A DNA stretch of 56,501 bases from Propionibacteriaceae bacterium (GCA_027492545.1 JAPUEL010000058.1:1-56501); one strand, 5' to 3'. Positions 8,691-18,045 are shown, counted from the first letter of the stretch. Made by a program: numbers and translations. Notes: generated by a model not told the origin, from the letters alone.

Positions 8691-9195
8691 GCGCCCGGTC
8701 CATCGACGGCTGGCGGCCCGGGTGATCGTGCTCGCCGCCGACGAGGTGCTGCTGATGGGCGACACGGACCCGGGAGTGCCCGGATCGCGGTTCTGGCAGG
8801 CGCCAGGTGGTGGCGTGGAGGACGACGAAAGCGTGCGCGCGGCCGCGGCCCGTGAGCTCAAGGAGGAGACCGGCCTCGTGCTCGACGAGGAGCTACTGGA
8901 GGGCCCCGTCGCCGTGCGCCGCCTGCTCCGCGGCTACTCGGACCGGATCCTGGTCCAGGACGAGACGTTCTTCCGCCTCCACACCCCACGCTTCGAGCCC
9001 GTGGCCGCGGGGCTCACCGAGCGCGAGCGCAGCCGCCACGTGGCGAGCCGGTGGGTTAACCTCGACGACCTGCCCGAGAACACGTGGCCGGGCCAGATGG
9101 CAGTCCTGGCCCGCTGGGACGGGGTCGACCCCGTCGATCTGGGTGACGTGGAGGAGTCCACCGTTCCCATCGCGTACGGCGATCTGGACGCCTAG
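8683..9195 (+). CDS. NUDIX hydrolase
   Basis: This 170-residue hydrolase acts on nucleoside-diphosphate-linked compounds. It carries a perfect Nudix box: G, five residues, E, seven residues, then RELKEETGL (about residues 42-64), with all metal-binding Glu residues present. The substrate cannot be told from sequence. ATG 8683 overlaps the end of cutC (stop at 8688-8690), which supports this start and cotranscription. Its stop overlaps the stop of the convergent gene on the other strand by four bases. Confidence 0.92.
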   Translation: MGERPVHRRLAARVIVLAADEVLLMGDTDPGVPGSRFWQAPGGGVEDDESVRAAAARELKEETGLVLDEELLEGPVAVRRLLRGYSDRILVQDETFFRLHTPRFEPVAAGLTERERSRHVASRWVNLDDLPENTWPGQMAVLARWDGVDPVDLGDVEESTVPIAYGDLDA

Positions 9196-10013
9196 CGGGA
9201 GCGCAGCCCGCCTGAGACGAACACGATCGTGAAGACCAACGACGCGATCATGCCCACCGCCGAGTCTCCGCCGAGCCTGTCGGAGATCAGTTGCCACCCC
9301 AGGAGTGCCAGCCCGACCGCCAGCGCCGACCTCCCGGCCCGGCCGGTGAGGGCCTCGGTGCGCATTCCCAGGGCGCCGGCGGCCGTCAGCACGAACGGCG
9401 ACAACGGCGTCAGGATGAGTCCCAGGAAGCACAGCCCACCGGCGATGAACACCAGCTGCCTCTGCTGGGCAGGCGGACGCGCGGCGAGCCCGGCAGGCTG
9501 CGGCCACTGGGGCGGCGGGGCGCCCGGCGCTTGAGCGCGGCGGGCCGGCGGGAACCCCGGCGGGGGAGCGGCGACAGGGGCGGGTAGGGGAGCGGCCCTT
9601 ACCTGCCCGGGTGCGGCGTCGAGCAGTTCCCCGGGCGGAGGTGGGAGCGGTCGGCCGGTGGGCGCAGGCAGCTGGCTGCCCGCCTCGCTCACCCACTCAC
9701 GCCCGACCGGCTGGGGGGCTGAGGTCACGATGGGCGCCCTGGGGTCGCGTGTGGCGCCCTCGACGGGGCCTGGGGTGAGCACCGATCCGGTGACGGCGAA
9801 GGATTCGCGGGGGTCGCGGCCCTGCCTGGCCCCAGAGGCCAGCTGCGCGAGCGGGGGCTGGGGCGCGGCGTCGAACCCCTCGGGCGCGGCGATCGGCCCA
9901 GGCGTGGGGGCCCGCCACGGCTCGCCCGCGGACAGCGGCTCGGCTCGCGGGGTCGCGAAGCCGTCGGGCCGCTCCGTCGGCGCGTACGCCGCGCCGTCCT
10001 TCCAACTCGCCAT
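9192..10013 (-). CDS. Proline-rich membrane protein of unknown function
   Basis: The first 185 or so of 273 residues are low-complexity, rich in Pro and Ala, and probably disordered and cytoplasmic. The last 80 residues form two or three hydrophobic helices (LVFIAGGLCFLGLIL..., ALAVGLALLGWQLI, AVGMIASLVFTIVFVSGGL). I do not recognise a family; this layout is common in actinobacterial integral-membrane proteins. The ATG start at 10013 is supported by a TAGCAT box six bases upstream, which would give a leaderless mRNA. The gene is divergent from nagB and convergent with the NUDIX gene. Confidence 0.75.
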   Translation of the reverse strand: MASWKDGAAYAPTERPDGFATPRAEPLSAGEPWRAPTPGPIAAPEGFDAAPQPPLAQLASGARQGRDPRESFAVTGSVLTPGPVEGATRDPRAPIVTSAPQPVGREWVSEAGSQLPAPTGRPLPPPPGELLDAAPGQVRAAPLPAPVAAPPPGFPPARRAQAPGAPPPQWPQPAGLAARPPAQQRQLVFIAGGLCFLGLILTPLSPFVLTAAGALGMRTEALTGRAGRSALAVGLALLGWQLISDRLGGDSAVGMIASLVFTIVFVSGGLRSR

Positions 10014-10019
10014 GTCCCC

Positions 10020-10025
10020 ATGCTA
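10020..10025 (-). promoter_or_regulatory. -10 box of a leaderless promoter
   Basis: TAGCAT on the minus strand lies six bases before the ATG at 10013. It is part of the TAnnnT-N6-8-start pattern seen at many genes here. Confidence 0.55.
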
Positions 10026-10186
10026 CCGACGGTCAGACGCCCCGTCGGCCAGGAAGAAACGCGCAGCAAGTGTGCTTATTTTCGGGTCATATGCGCAGAA
10101 AATGCGCGTTCCGCTGGGTTGAACCCTAGTGTCGAGTCAGGAGCGGCCGCAGGGCCGCCGGCAGCGGTGTCATGGAGGGATCGGCG

Positions 10187-10978
10187 ATGGAAGTGGTGCT
10201 GTGCGCGGACGCGCAGGCCGTGGGTGAACTGGCGGCAGACCGGGTGACCGAGTACCTGAGGGGCATCCCGACCCCGGTCCTCGGGCTCGCCACCGGCAGC
10301 TCCCCGCTGCGCCTCTACGAGGAGCTCTCCAGGCGGGTCGCGGCCGGTCTGCTCGACGTCTCGCACGGCCTGGGCTTCGCCCTCGACGAGTACGTGGGCC
10401 TCGATCCCCGCCACCCGGAGAGCTACCGCAGCGTGATCACCCGCACCGTCGTCGAGCCACTGCGGATGGACCCCGCGCGCGTCAGCGTGCCCGACGGCAC
10501 GGCCGCGGACCTGCAGGCGGCGGCCGACCGCTACGACGAGGCCATCGCGGCGGTCGGGGGCGTGGACGTCCAGATCCTCGGCATCGGCACCAACGGACAC
10601 ATCGGCTTCAACGAGCCGTTCTCCTCCTTCGCCTCGCGCACGCGCATCAAGACCCTCACGCCCGAGACCCGCCGCGACAACGCCCGCTTCTTCGGCGCTG
10701 GCGAGGAGGTCCCCTCGCACTGCGTCACGCAGGGCCTCGGCACGATCATGGAGGCCCGGGTGGCGCTCATGGTGGTGACCGGGGAGCACAAGGCGGCCGC
10801 CGTGGCCGCGATGGTCGAGGGCCCGGTCTCCGCGTCGTGCCCCGCCTCGATCCTGCAGTTCCACCCGCGCGCCGTGATCATCGTCGACGAGGCGGCCGGC
10901 TCCAAGCTCGCCCACGCCGACTACTTCCGGGAGATCGCCGAGACCGAGCGGGCTCTCCCGGGACTCGCCGTCCGCTGA
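10187..10978 (+). CDS. nagB: Glucosamine-6-phosphate deaminase
   Basis: This 263-residue cytosolic enzyme converts glucosamine-6-phosphate to fructose-6-phosphate and ammonia, the last step of amino-sugar catabolism. Diagnostic motifs are LATGSSP (phosphate loop, near residue 34), LDEYVGL (catalytic Asp near 67) and GIGTNGHIGFNEP (catalytic His near 136). The ATG at 10187 is preferred over 10172: GGAGGGA sits seven bases before it and homologues begin MEVV. The partner nagA lies 8 kb downstream in this window, so the pair is not an operon. A short GCGCA-GAAAA-TGCGC dyad (10093-10107) lies upstream; no DasR-type site was seen. Confidence 0.96.
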   Translation: MEVVLCADAQAVGELAADRVTEYLRGIPTPVLGLATGSSPLRLYEELSRRVAAGLLDVSHGLGFALDEYVGLDPRHPESYRSVITRTVVEPLRMDPARVSVPDGTAADLQAAADRYDEAIAAVGGVDVQILGIGTNGHIGFNEPFSSFASRTRIKTLTPETRRDNARFFGAGEEVPSHCVTQGLGTIMEARVALMVVTGEHKAAAVAAMVEGPVSASCPASILQFHPRAVIIVDEAAGSKLAHADYFREIAETERALPGLAVR

Positions 10979-11070
10979 CCGCGTCGCGCGTATCCTCGCG
11001 TATTGGGGTCGGCGCGCAGGAGCGGATAGACTGCCCTGTCAGACTGACTACTAGTGCAAGCGAGGGCGAC

Positions 11071-11454
11071 GTGCCTACCGGAAAAGTGCGATTCTTCGAC
11101 GCGGACAAGGGCTTTGGGTTCATCACCAAGGACGACGGCGGCGACGTCTACGTGCGCTCCAACGCGCTTCCCGCCGGCGTTGCGGCGCTGAAGGCGGGGC
11201 AACGCGTCGAGTTCGGCGTGATCGAGGGCCGTCGCGGCGAGCAGGCGCTGAGCCTGCATGTGCTCGAGACGCCGCCGTCGCTGTCGAAGGCGTCCCGCAA
11301 GGACCCCGAGCAGATGGCCGTGATCGTCGAGGACCTCATCAAGATGCTGGACGGGATCGGCAACGATTACCGTCACCGCAGGCACCCGGACAGCAAGCAC
11401 GCCACGCGGGTGGCCGAGCTCCTGCGCCGGGTCGCCGACGAACTGGAGTTGTGA
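11071..11454 (+). CDS. Cold-shock domain protein with C-terminal extension
   Basis: This 127-residue protein has an N-terminal cold-shock (OB-fold) domain of about 67 residues with RNP1 (KGFGFI, 13-18) and an RNP2 variant (DVYVRSNAL, 25-33). These bind single-stranded RNA/DNA. A helical extension of about 55 residues ends in a Leu/Glu/Arg-rich helix; such longer CspB-type proteins are usual in actinobacteria. The GTG start at 11071 has GAGGG five to nine bases upstream and gives the canonical MPTGKVRFFD start. Its stop directly abuts the ATG of the DUF3027 gene (TGAATG), so the two form an operon. Confidence 0.93.
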   Translation: MPTGKVRFFDADKGFGFITKDDGGDVYVRSNALPAGVAALKAGQRVEFGVIEGRRGEQALSLHVLETPPSLSKASRKDPEQMAVIVEDLIKMLDGIGNDYRHRRHPDSKHATRVAELLRRVADELEL

Positions 11455-12225
11455 ATGGCCAAACCCAAGCTGGACACCGTCGCGGCCGCCGCCGCTGACC
11501 AGGCCCGAGCCGCCGCCGTCGAGGTGGGGGGCGAGGACTCGGTCGGTGAGCACCTGGGCGTCGTGGCGGAGGACGGCGACAGGGTGGTGACGCACTCGTT
11601 TGCCAGCGTCCGCCCCGGCTACCAGGACTGGCACTGGGCGGTCACGCTCGTCCGGGCGTCGCGCGCGAAGGAGCCCACGGTCAACGAGGCCGTGCTGCTC
11701 CCTCTTCCCGGCGCGCTCCTGGCGCCCACCTGGGTGCCGTGGGCGGACCGCATCGGCCCCGGCGACATCGCCCCCGGCACGCTCATGCCCACTCCCGATG
11801 ACGATCCACGGCTGGAGCCGGGGTTCTCGGCCACGGACCTGCCCGCGGATGCGGACACGTCGGAGTGGGTGCAGCTGCGCACCACCGTCGCCGAGCTCGG
11901 CCTCGGCCGTCCGCGCGTCTTGAGCCGGTTCGGCCGGGACGGGGCGGCCGAGCGGTGGCTCGAGGGCCCGCCCGGGCCGGCTGACGACGGGTCGCGCGAG
12001 GCGCCGGCCCCCTGCAAGACCTGCGGCTACTTCGTGGCGCTGCGCGGGTCGTTGGGCACGCTCTTCGGCGCCTGCACCAACCAGTACTCGCCGTGGGACG
12101 GTCGCGTCGTGTCTCTCGATCACGGCTGCGGCGGCCACTCGGACGTCGTGGACGCCGAGCGCGCGCGGGATCTGCCGGCTCCGTCCTTCGACACCATCTC
12201 CCTGGACGAGGGCCTGTTCGACTGA
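11455..12225 (+). CDS. DUF3027 family protein
   Basis: This 256-residue soluble protein fits an actinobacteria-restricted family of unknown function that is normally encoded next to a cold-shock gene, as here. Visible features are a Trp-rich central motif (WHWAVTLVRA), a Pro-rich WVPWADR segment, and a C-terminal cysteine cluster (CKTCGYF, then C-T-N-Q and DHGCGGHSD) that may bind metal. The ATG immediately follows the stop of the cold-shock gene. No function is proposed; by context it may act with the cold-shock protein. Confidence 0.85.
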   Translation: MAKPKLDTVAAAAADQARAAAVEVGGEDSVGEHLGVVAEDGDRVVTHSFASVRPGYQDWHWAVTLVRASRAKEPTVNEAVLLPLPGALLAPTWVPWADRIGPGDIAPGTLMPTPDDDPRLEPGFSATDLPADADTSEWVQLRTTVAELGLGRPRVLSRFGRDGAAERWLEGPPGPADDGSREAPAPCKTCGYFVALRGSLGTLFGACTNQYSPWDGRVVSLDHGCGGHSDVVDAERARDLPAPSFDTISLDEGLFD

Positions 12226-12287
12226 CAATCCGTCTCGTGCAGGCCGGCTCGTGCGGACCCCGGTGGGACCACCCCGACGGATGGCCG

Positions 12288-12293
12288 TACGAT
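12288..12293 (+). promoter_or_regulatory. -10 box, probably leaderless promoter of the purine permease
   Basis: TACGAT lies eight bases before GTG 12302, and no Shine-Dalgarno sequence is visible. Confidence 0.55.
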
Positions 12294-12301
12294 AGCGGTC
12301 C

Positions 12302-13843
12302 GTGGTTACCAATACTCCCAAGGCAGCACGGCTGCACCCAGAGTCGGAGCATCAGCGGTCCGGACTCGATGGCTTCTTCGAGATCACCAAACGTCACTCC
12401 ACCGTCGGGCGGGAGATCCGTGGCGGCCTGGTGACGTTCTTCGCGATGGCCTACATCATCGCCCTCAACCCCCTCATCATCGGCACGGCCGCGGACCGGG
12501 ACGGCAACCTCGTCTCGGGCCAGCCGAAGTTCACCGACGCCGCGATGACCATCGTCAACGACGCGGCGGTGGGCCAGTCCATCGGCATGGTGGCCGCGGC
12601 AACCGCCCTGATCGCGGGCCTCCTCACCCTCGCGATGGGCGTGGTCGGCCGGTTCCCGATGGGCCTGGCCACCGGCCTGGGCCTCAACGCGCTGGTCGCC
12701 TACGTCCTGGCTCCCCAGATGACCTGGCCGCAGGCCATGGGCCTGGTGGTCTGGGAGGGCATCCTCATCTTCATCCTGGTGCTGACCGGCTTCCGCACCG
12801 CCGTGTTCCGCGCCATCCCGAAGACGCTGCGCACCGCGATCTCGGTGGGCATCGGCCTCTTCATCGCCTTCGTCGGCCTCATCAACGCCGGCATCGTGCG
12901 CAAGCCCGCAGGCGCACCGCCGGTGGAGCTCGGCGTCAACGGCTCCCTGATGGGCTGGCCCATCGCCGTGTTCTTCCTCGGCATCATGGTGCTGATCACG
13001 CTCCACGTGCTCAAGGTCAGGGGCGCCATGCTGATCTCGATCCTCGTGGCCACCATCGCCGCGGTCATCATCGAGGCCATCGGCGGCATCGGGGCGCAGC
13101 TCCCCGACGGCTCCAACCCGCTCGGCTGGGCGCTCAACGTGCCCGCGCTGACCAACTTCACCCTGCCGGACCTCGGCCTCATCGGCCGCGTCGACATGGT
13201 GGGCGCGTTCTTCCCCGACGGCGCGTTCTCGATCACCAACTTCCTGGCGCTCGCGGTGCTGGTGTTCTCGCTGATGCTGGCCGACTTCTTCGACACCATG
13301 GGCACCGTCGTGGCCGTCGGTAGCGAGGGCGGCCTGCTCGACGAGCACGGCATGCCGCCTCGCACCACGGAGATCCTGCTGGTGGACTCCGTGGCCGCAG
13401 CCGCGGGTGGCCTGGGTTCGGTCTCGTCGAACACCTGTTACATCGAGTCGACGGCGGGCGTCGGTGAGGGCGCCCGCACCGGCCTCGCGTCGGTGGTCAC
13501 CGGCGCAGCGTTCCTGCTGGCGATCTTCCTGGCTCCGCTGATCAACATGGTGCCGTCCGAGGCGGCGGCCCCGGTGCTGGTCTTCGTCGGTTTCCTCATG
13601 ATCGCCCAGGTGGTGGACGTGGACTGGAACGACCCCGAGGTGGGCATCCCGGCCTTCCTCACCATCATCCTGATGCCGTTCTCCTACTCGATCACCACCG
13701 GTATCGGCGCGGGCTTCCTGGCCTACGTCTTCATCAAGATCGTCAAGGGGCACGCCAAGCAGGTGCACCCGCTCATGTACGTGGTGGCGGCGCTGTTCGT
13801 CATCTACTTCGTCCAGGGTGCGCTGATCGGCCTGATCAGCTGA
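12302..13843 (+). CDS. NCS2 family purine permease (AzgA/PbuG type)
   Basis: This 513-residue integral membrane transporter has about 12-14 hydrophobic segments. The N-terminal FFEITKRHSTVGREIRGG followed by VTFFAMAYIIALNP is typical of the AzgA-like NCS2 branch, which imports hypoxanthine, guanine or adenine with protons. The conserved FFDTMGT motif near residue 328 and SSNTCYIES near 376 carry substrate-binding positions. GTG 12302 is the first possible start after the promoter-like TACGAT and lacks a ribosome-binding site. A strong terminator follows. Substrate choice within purines cannot be told. Confidence 0.9.
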   Translation: MVTNTPKAARLHPESEHQRSGLDGFFEITKRHSTVGREIRGGLVTFFAMAYIIALNPLIIGTAADRDGNLVSGQPKFTDAAMTIVNDAAVGQSIGMVAAATALIAGLLTLAMGVVGRFPMGLATGLGLNALVAYVLAPQMTWPQAMGLVVWEGILIFILVLTGFRTAVFRAIPKTLRTAISVGIGLFIAFVGLINAGIVRKPAGAPPVELGVNGSLMGWPIAVFFLGIMVLITLHVLKVRGAMLISILVATIAAVIIEAIGGIGAQLPDGSNPLGWALNVPALTNFTLPDLGLIGRVDMVGAFFPDGAFSITNFLALAVLVFSLMLADFFDTMGTVVAVGSEGGLLDEHGMPPRTTEILLVDSVAAAAGGLGSVSSNTCYIESTAGVGEGARTGLASVVTGAAFLLAIFLAPLINMVPSEAAAPVLVFVGFLMIAQVVDVDWNDPEVGIPAFLTIILMPFSYSITTGIGAGFLAYVFIKIVKGHAKQVHPLMYVVAALFVIYFVQGALIGLIS

Positions 13844-13856
13844 CATCCTCGACGAG

Positions 13857-13881
13857 GGGCCGGGCGGCAACCGCCCGGCCC
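13857..13881 (+). terminator. Rho-independent terminator of the purine permease
   Basis: An 11-bp perfect G+C stem (13857-13867 with 13871-13881) has a CAA loop and is followed by TTCGTCGTC. Confidence 0.85.
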
Positions 13882-13969
13882 TTCGTCGTCCCCGCGCACG
13901 ACGCCGCCTGATCAGTCAAGGGGCGCGCGGCGGCGATGGAAGCCGGGAGGGCGCATCCGACGCGGCCGG

Positions 13970-13975
13970 TAGTCT
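13970..13975 (+). promoter_or_regulatory. -10 box of pyc, leaderless
   Basis: TAGTCT lies seven bases before the ATG at 13983, with no ribosome-binding site in between. Confidence 0.5.
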
Positions 13976-13982
13976 GGCGCCC

Positions 13983-16900
13983 ATGTTCCAGAAGGTATTG
14001 GTCGCCAACCGAGGCGAGATCGCCGTCCGCGCATTCCGCGCAGCCTACGAACTCGGCTTCCGCACCGTCGCCGTCTTCCCGTACGAGGACCGCAACGCGG
14101 ACCACCGGATCAAGGCGCAGGAGTCCTACCTGATCGGCGAGGAGGGCCACCCGGTCCGCGCCTACCTGGACATCGACGAGATCATCAGGGCCGCCAAGGA
14201 GTCGGGCTCGGACGCCATCTACCCCGGCTACGGCTTCCTCTCGGAGAACCCGGACCTGGCCGCCGCCTGCGCCGCGAACGGGATCACCTTCATCGGACCG
14301 TCCTCGGACGTGCTGACCCTGGCCGGCAACAAGGTGCGCGCGCTCAACGAGGCCCGCCGCGTGGGCGTGCCGACGCTGGCCTCGTGCCCCCCGTCGACGG
14401 ACCCCGACGAGCTGATCAGGGCCGCCGAGGAGATCGGCTTTCCCGTCTTCGTCAAGGCCGTGGCCGGCGGCGGGGGGCGCGGCATGCGCCGTGTCGACGA
14501 TCCCGCGAGGCTGGCCGACGAGCTGGGCGCCGCCATGCGAGAGGCCGAGGCCGCCTTCGGCGACCCCACCGTGTTCATCGAGCAGGCCGTGGGCGCCCCC
14601 CGCCACATCGAGGTGCAGATCCTGGCCGACACGCAGGGCAACGTGGTGCACCTGTTCGAGCGCGACTGCTCCATCCAGCGCCGCCACCAGAAGGTCATCG
14701 AGATCGCCCCGGCCCCGCACATCTCGCAGGAGCTCCGCGACGCGCTGACCGCCGACGCGGTGAAGTTCGCCCGCGCCATCAACTACACCTGCGCGGGCAC
14801 GGTCGAGTTCCTCGTCGAGACCGAGGGGGAGCGGGCGGGTCAGCACGTGTTCATCGAGATGAACCCGCGCATCCAGGTGGAGCACACCGTCACCGAGGAG
14901 ATCACCGACGTCGACCTCGTGCAGGCGCAGATGCGCATCGCCGCAGGGGAGTCCCTCGAGGACATCGGCGTGCGCCAGGACGAGCTGCAGATCAGGGGCG
15001 CCGCGCTGCAGTGCCGGATCACCACCGAGGACCCGCAGAACTCGTTCCGGCCCGACACCGGGCTGATCACGGCCTACCGATCCGCGTCCGGCGCGGGCAT
15101 CCGCCTCGACGGCGGCACCACCGGCACGGGAGTCGAGATCAGCCCCCACTTCGACTCGCTTCTGGTCAAGCTCACCGCCCGCGGCCGCGACTTCCCGATG
15201 GCGGTGGCCCGCGCCCGGCGCGCGCTGGCGGAGTTCCGGGTTCGTGGCGTGGCCACCAACATCCCCTTCCTGCGCGCGGTCCTGGACGACCCGGACTTCG
15301 CCTCGGGCGAAGTGACCACCGCGTTCATCGACCAGCGGCCCTACCTCCTGCACGCCCGCACCCCCGCGGACCGGGCCACCAAGCTGCTGCGTCACCTGGC
15401 CGAGGTGACGGTGAACAAGCCCAACGGGGAGGCACCCACCACGCTGGACCCGGCGGTCAAGCTGCCGACGGTAGACCTGATGGCGCCGGTGCCCGATGGG
15501 TCGCGGCAGCGGCTCATGGCGCTCGGCGCGGAGGGGTTCGCGCGCGAGCTGCGCGCCGCGGTGCCGGTGGGGATCACCGACACCACCTATCGCGACGCCC
15601 ACCAGTCGCTGCTGGCCACGCGCGTCCGCACCCGGGACCTCCTCGCGGTGGCTCCCGTTCAGGCCCGGCTGCTGCCCCAGATGTTCTCCGTCGAGTGTTG
15701 GGGCGGGGCCACCTACGACGTGGCGCTGCGCTTCCTCGGTGAGGACCCGTGGGAGCGGCTCGCGTCGCTCCGTGAGGCCATGCCCAACCAGAACCTGCAG
15801 ATGCTGCTGCGCGGCCGCAACACCGTCGGCTACACCCCGTACCCCACCGAGGTGACGCACGCGTTCGTCGCGGAGGCCGCCGCCACCGGCGTGGACATCT
15901 TCCGGATCTTCGACGCCCTCAACGACGTGGAGCAGATGCGCCCCGCGATCGAGGCGGTGCGCGAGACGCCGTCGGTGGCCGAGGTGGCGCTCTGCTACAC
16001 CTCCAATCTCCTCGATCCCGCCGAGAGGATCTACACGCTCGACTACTACCTGCGCCTCGCGGAGCAGATCGTCGACGCGGGCGCGCACATCCTGGCCATC
16101 AAGGACATGGCCGGACTGCTTCGGCCCGAGGCCGCCCGCCGACTGGTCACCGCGCTGCGTGAGCGCTTCGACCTCCCTGTGCACCTCCACACCCACGACA
16201 CCACCGGCGGGCAGCTGGCCACCCTCATGGCCGCGATCGACGCGGGCGTGGACGCCGTGGACGTGGCCAACTCCGCGATGAGCTCCACCACCTCGCAGCC
16301 GCCGATGTCGGCGCTGGTGGCGGCGCTGGACCAGACGGAGCGCCAATCCGAGCTGAACCCCGACGCGGTGTTGAACCTGGAGCCCTACTGGGAGGCCGTC
16401 CGCAACATGTACCGGCCGTTCGAGTCCGGGCTCCCGGCTCCCACCGGCCGCGTGTACAGCCACGAGATCCCCGGCGGCCAGCTCTCCAACCTGCGCCAGC
16501 AGGCGATCGCGCTCGGCCTCGGGGAGAAGTTCGAGGCCATCGAGGACATGTACGAGGCCGCCGACAAGATCCTGGGCCGGCCCACGAAGGTGACGCCGTC
16601 GTCGAAGGTGGTGGGGGATCTCGCCCTGCACCTCGTGGCGGTGGGCGCGGACCCGGCGGACTTCGAGGCGGACCCGCAGCGCTTCGACATCCCCGACTCG
16701 GTGATCGGCTTCCTCAACGGGGAGCTCGGGGAGCCGGCAGGCGGCTGGCCGGAGCCCTTCCGCAGCCGGGCCATCGAGGGGCGGCGCACGCCGTCGCGCG
16801 TCACCGAGGTGGTGGAGGCGGACCTAGCATTCCTCGCCCAGCCCGGCCGCAGCCGTCAGGAGACCCTCAATCGCCTGCTGTTCCCCGGCCCCACGAAGGA

Positions 16901-17384
16901 CTTCGAGCAGCAGCGCGAGGACTTCGGCGACATCTCCGTGCTCCCCACCGTCCCGTACCTGTACGGCATGGAGCGCGGCCGCGAGTACGCCGTCACCCTG
17001 GAGAAGGGCGTCACTCTCCTGGTGGGCATCGAGGCCATCTCCGACCCCGACAAGCGCGGCAAGCGCTCCGTCATGTGCCTGCTCAACGGACAGATCCGCC
17101 CGGTCCGCGTGCGCGACCTCAAGATCAAATCCGAGGTCGCGGCCGCGGAGCGCGCCGACGCGAAGAACAAGGGCCATGTCGCGGCCCCCTTCAGCGGGGC
17201 GGTGACGCCGACGGCCGTTGAGGGTGCGCGGGTCGCGGTGGGTGACCAGGTGGCCACCATCGAGGCCATGAAGATGGAGGCGGCCATCAACGCCCCCGTC
17301 GCGGGCGTGGTCAGGCGGGTGGTGCTCCCCGGCACCACGCAGCTCGAAGGCGGCGACCTGGTGCTGGTGATCGATCCCGAGTGA
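13983..17384 (+). CDS. pyc: Pyruvate carboxylase
   Basis: This 1133-residue biotin enzyme carboxylates pyruvate to oxaloacetate using ATP and bicarbonate. Its domains, in order, are biotin carboxylase (about 1-455, opening VLVANRGEIAVRAFRAA, ATP-grasp loop GGGGRGM near 163), carboxyltransferase (about 530-820, TDTTYRDAHQSLLATR), a linking domain, and a biotinyl domain with the biotin lysine in EAMKMEA (K1097). Length is normal for the single-chain (type I) enzyme. It stands alone between terminators and a convergent gene four bases away. Together with the PFOR operon downstream it handles pyruvate, which suits an anaplerotic or propionate-type fermentative metabolism. Confidence 0.98.
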   Translation: MFQKVLVANRGEIAVRAFRAAYELGFRTVAVFPYEDRNADHRIKAQESYLIGEEGHPVRAYLDIDEIIRAAKESGSDAIYPGYGFLSENPDLAAACAANGITFIGPSSDVLTLAGNKVRALNEARRVGVPTLASCPPSTDPDELIRAAEEIGFPVFVKAVAGGGGRGMRRVDDPARLADELGAAMREAEAAFGDPTVFIEQAVGAPRHIEVQILADTQGNVVHLFERDCSIQRRHQKVIEIAPAPHISQELRDALTADAVKFARAINYTCAGTVEFLVETEGERAGQHVFIEMNPRIQVEHTVTEEITDVDLVQAQMRIAAGESLEDIGVRQDELQIRGAALQCRITTEDPQNSFRPDTGLITAYRSASGAGIRLDGGTTGTGVEISPHFDSLLVKLTARGRDFPMAVARARRALAEFRVRGVATNIPFLRAVLDDPDFASGEVTTAFIDQRPYLLHARTPADRATKLLRHLAEVTVNKPNGEAPTTLDPAVKLPTVDLMAPVPDGSRQRLMALGAEGFARELRAAVPVGITDTTYRDAHQSLLATRVRTRDLLAVAPVQARLLPQMFSVECWGGATYDVALRFLGEDPWERLASLREAMPNQNLQMLLRGRNTVGYTPYPTEVTHAFVAEAAATGVDIFRIFDALNDVEQMRPAIEAVRETPSVAEVALCYTSNLLDPAERIYTLDYYLRLAEQIVDAGAHILAIKDMAGLLRPEAARRLVTALRERFDLPVHLHTHDTTGGQLATLMAAIDAGVDAVDVANSAMSSTTSQPPMSALVAALDQTERQSELNPDAVLNLEPYWEAVRNMYRPFESGLPAPTGRVYSHEIPGGQLSNLRQQAIALGLGEKFEAIEDMYEAADKILGRPTKVTPSSKVVGDLALHLVAVGADPADFEADPQRFDIPDSVIGFLNGELGEPAGGWPEPFRSRAIEGRRTPSRVTEVVEADLAFLAQPGRSRQETLNRLLFPGPTKDFEQQREDFGDISVLPTVPYLYGMERGREYAVTLEKGVTLLVGIEAISDPDKRGKRSVMCLLNGQIRPVRVRDLKIKSEVAAAERADAKNKGHVAAPFSGAVTPTAVEGARVAVGDQVATIEAMKMEAAINAPVAGVVRRVVLPGTTQLEGGDLVLVIDPE

Positions 17385-17388
17385 TCCG

Positions 17389-18009
17389 TCAGTCGGCCGC
17401 GCCCACGACCACCACGTCGAGGTGCGGCTGCCCTGCCGCCACCTCGAGCACCTCGACGATCGGAGCGAGGAAGGCGCGGTCCTCGTCCGTCAGCTCCGGA
17501 TGCCCGAAGGCCGCCCGGATCCCCGCGAGGGTCTCCACGGCGTGCACGTGCTTGGCGTAGCCGGCCGCGTGCCCGGGCAGGGGGCGAAGAGGGATGCCGA
17601 GGTCGCGGTCGGTGAGGCTGCGCAGCGAGTAGTCGCTGTTGAGGCCGGCGCGGGCGAGGTTCCACTCGATGCGCTCGAACGCGGCCGCGTCCCACACCAC
17701 GCGGCGGGTGGCGGCGGCCAGCTCCTCGAGCCACGCGATGAGGATCCGCCAGGACGGCGCCACCCTGTCCGGGGCGATGTAGCCCCCGGCCAGCAGAGCG
17801 TCGACGTCCGGGGTCGACGGCGCCGCCGGGTCGACGGCGAAGGCGGGATCCCGCCGCATCAGGGGCCTCAGCCAGGTGCGCCGCTCCGGCGCCGGGTGGG
17901 CGAAATGCGCGGCAGCCGAGGCGCGCAACCGCTCGGCCAGGGCGGGGGAGGCGCCGAAGATGTCGCGGACATCGTCGATCGCGATGGCACACGCGACGAG
18001 CTGGTGCAT
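17389..18009 (-). CDS. Uncharacterised actinobacterial protein
   Basis: This 206-residue, probably cytosolic protein contains no membrane segment or motif that I recognise. Visible features are an N-terminal helix with alternating charge (AIDDVRDIFGASPALAERL), a WLRPLMRRDP segment near residue 52, the tract SLRSLTDRDLGIPL near 138, and a C-terminal strand ending DVVVVGAAD. The start at 18009 is supported by TACCGT seven bases upstream (leaderless pattern). The frame remains open far upstream on this strand, but that part lies antisense to real genes. It is convergent with pyc (4-bp gap) and divergent from the next gene. Confidence 0.72.
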   Translation of the reverse strand: MHQLVACAIAIDDVRDIFGASPALAERLRASAAAHFAHPAPERRTWLRPLMRRDPAFAVDPAAPSTPDVDALLAGGYIAPDRVAPSWRILIAWLEELAAATRRVVWDAAAFERIEWNLARAGLNSDYSLRSLTDRDLGIPLRPLPGHAAGYAKHVHAVETLAGIRAAFGHPELTDEDRAFLAPIVEVLEVAAGQPHLDVVVVGAAD

Positions 18010-18016
18010 GAGACCT

Positions 18017-18038
18017 ACGGTAACCGTGGGCGTAGCAT
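18017..18038. promoter_or_regulatory. Divergent pair of leaderless promoters
   Basis: On the minus strand TACCGT (18022 to 18017) lies seven bases before the ATG at 18009. On the plus strand TAGCAT (18033-18038) lies seven bases before GTG 18046. The start codons are only 36 bp apart. Confidence 0.6.
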
Positions 18039-18045
18039 CAGCACC

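Noticed and set aside
10093..10107. GCGCA-GAAAA-TGCGC dyad between the Pro-rich membrane gene and nagB
   Set aside because: Both flanking genes diverge from this region, so it is not a terminator. It does not resemble the DasR sites known for nag genes and could be chance.
11783..13870. Long minus-strand open frame (695 codons) opposite the DUF3027 and permease genes
   Set aside because: It has highly biased His/Asp/Arg content without protein-like motifs, and the plus strand encodes clear families.
13836..16631. Very long open frame on the minus strand (931 codons) opposite pyc
   Set aside because: It is a GC-rich antisense shadow: composition is dominated by Arg, Gly and His with no domain, while the opposite strand encodes a complete pyruvate carboxylase.
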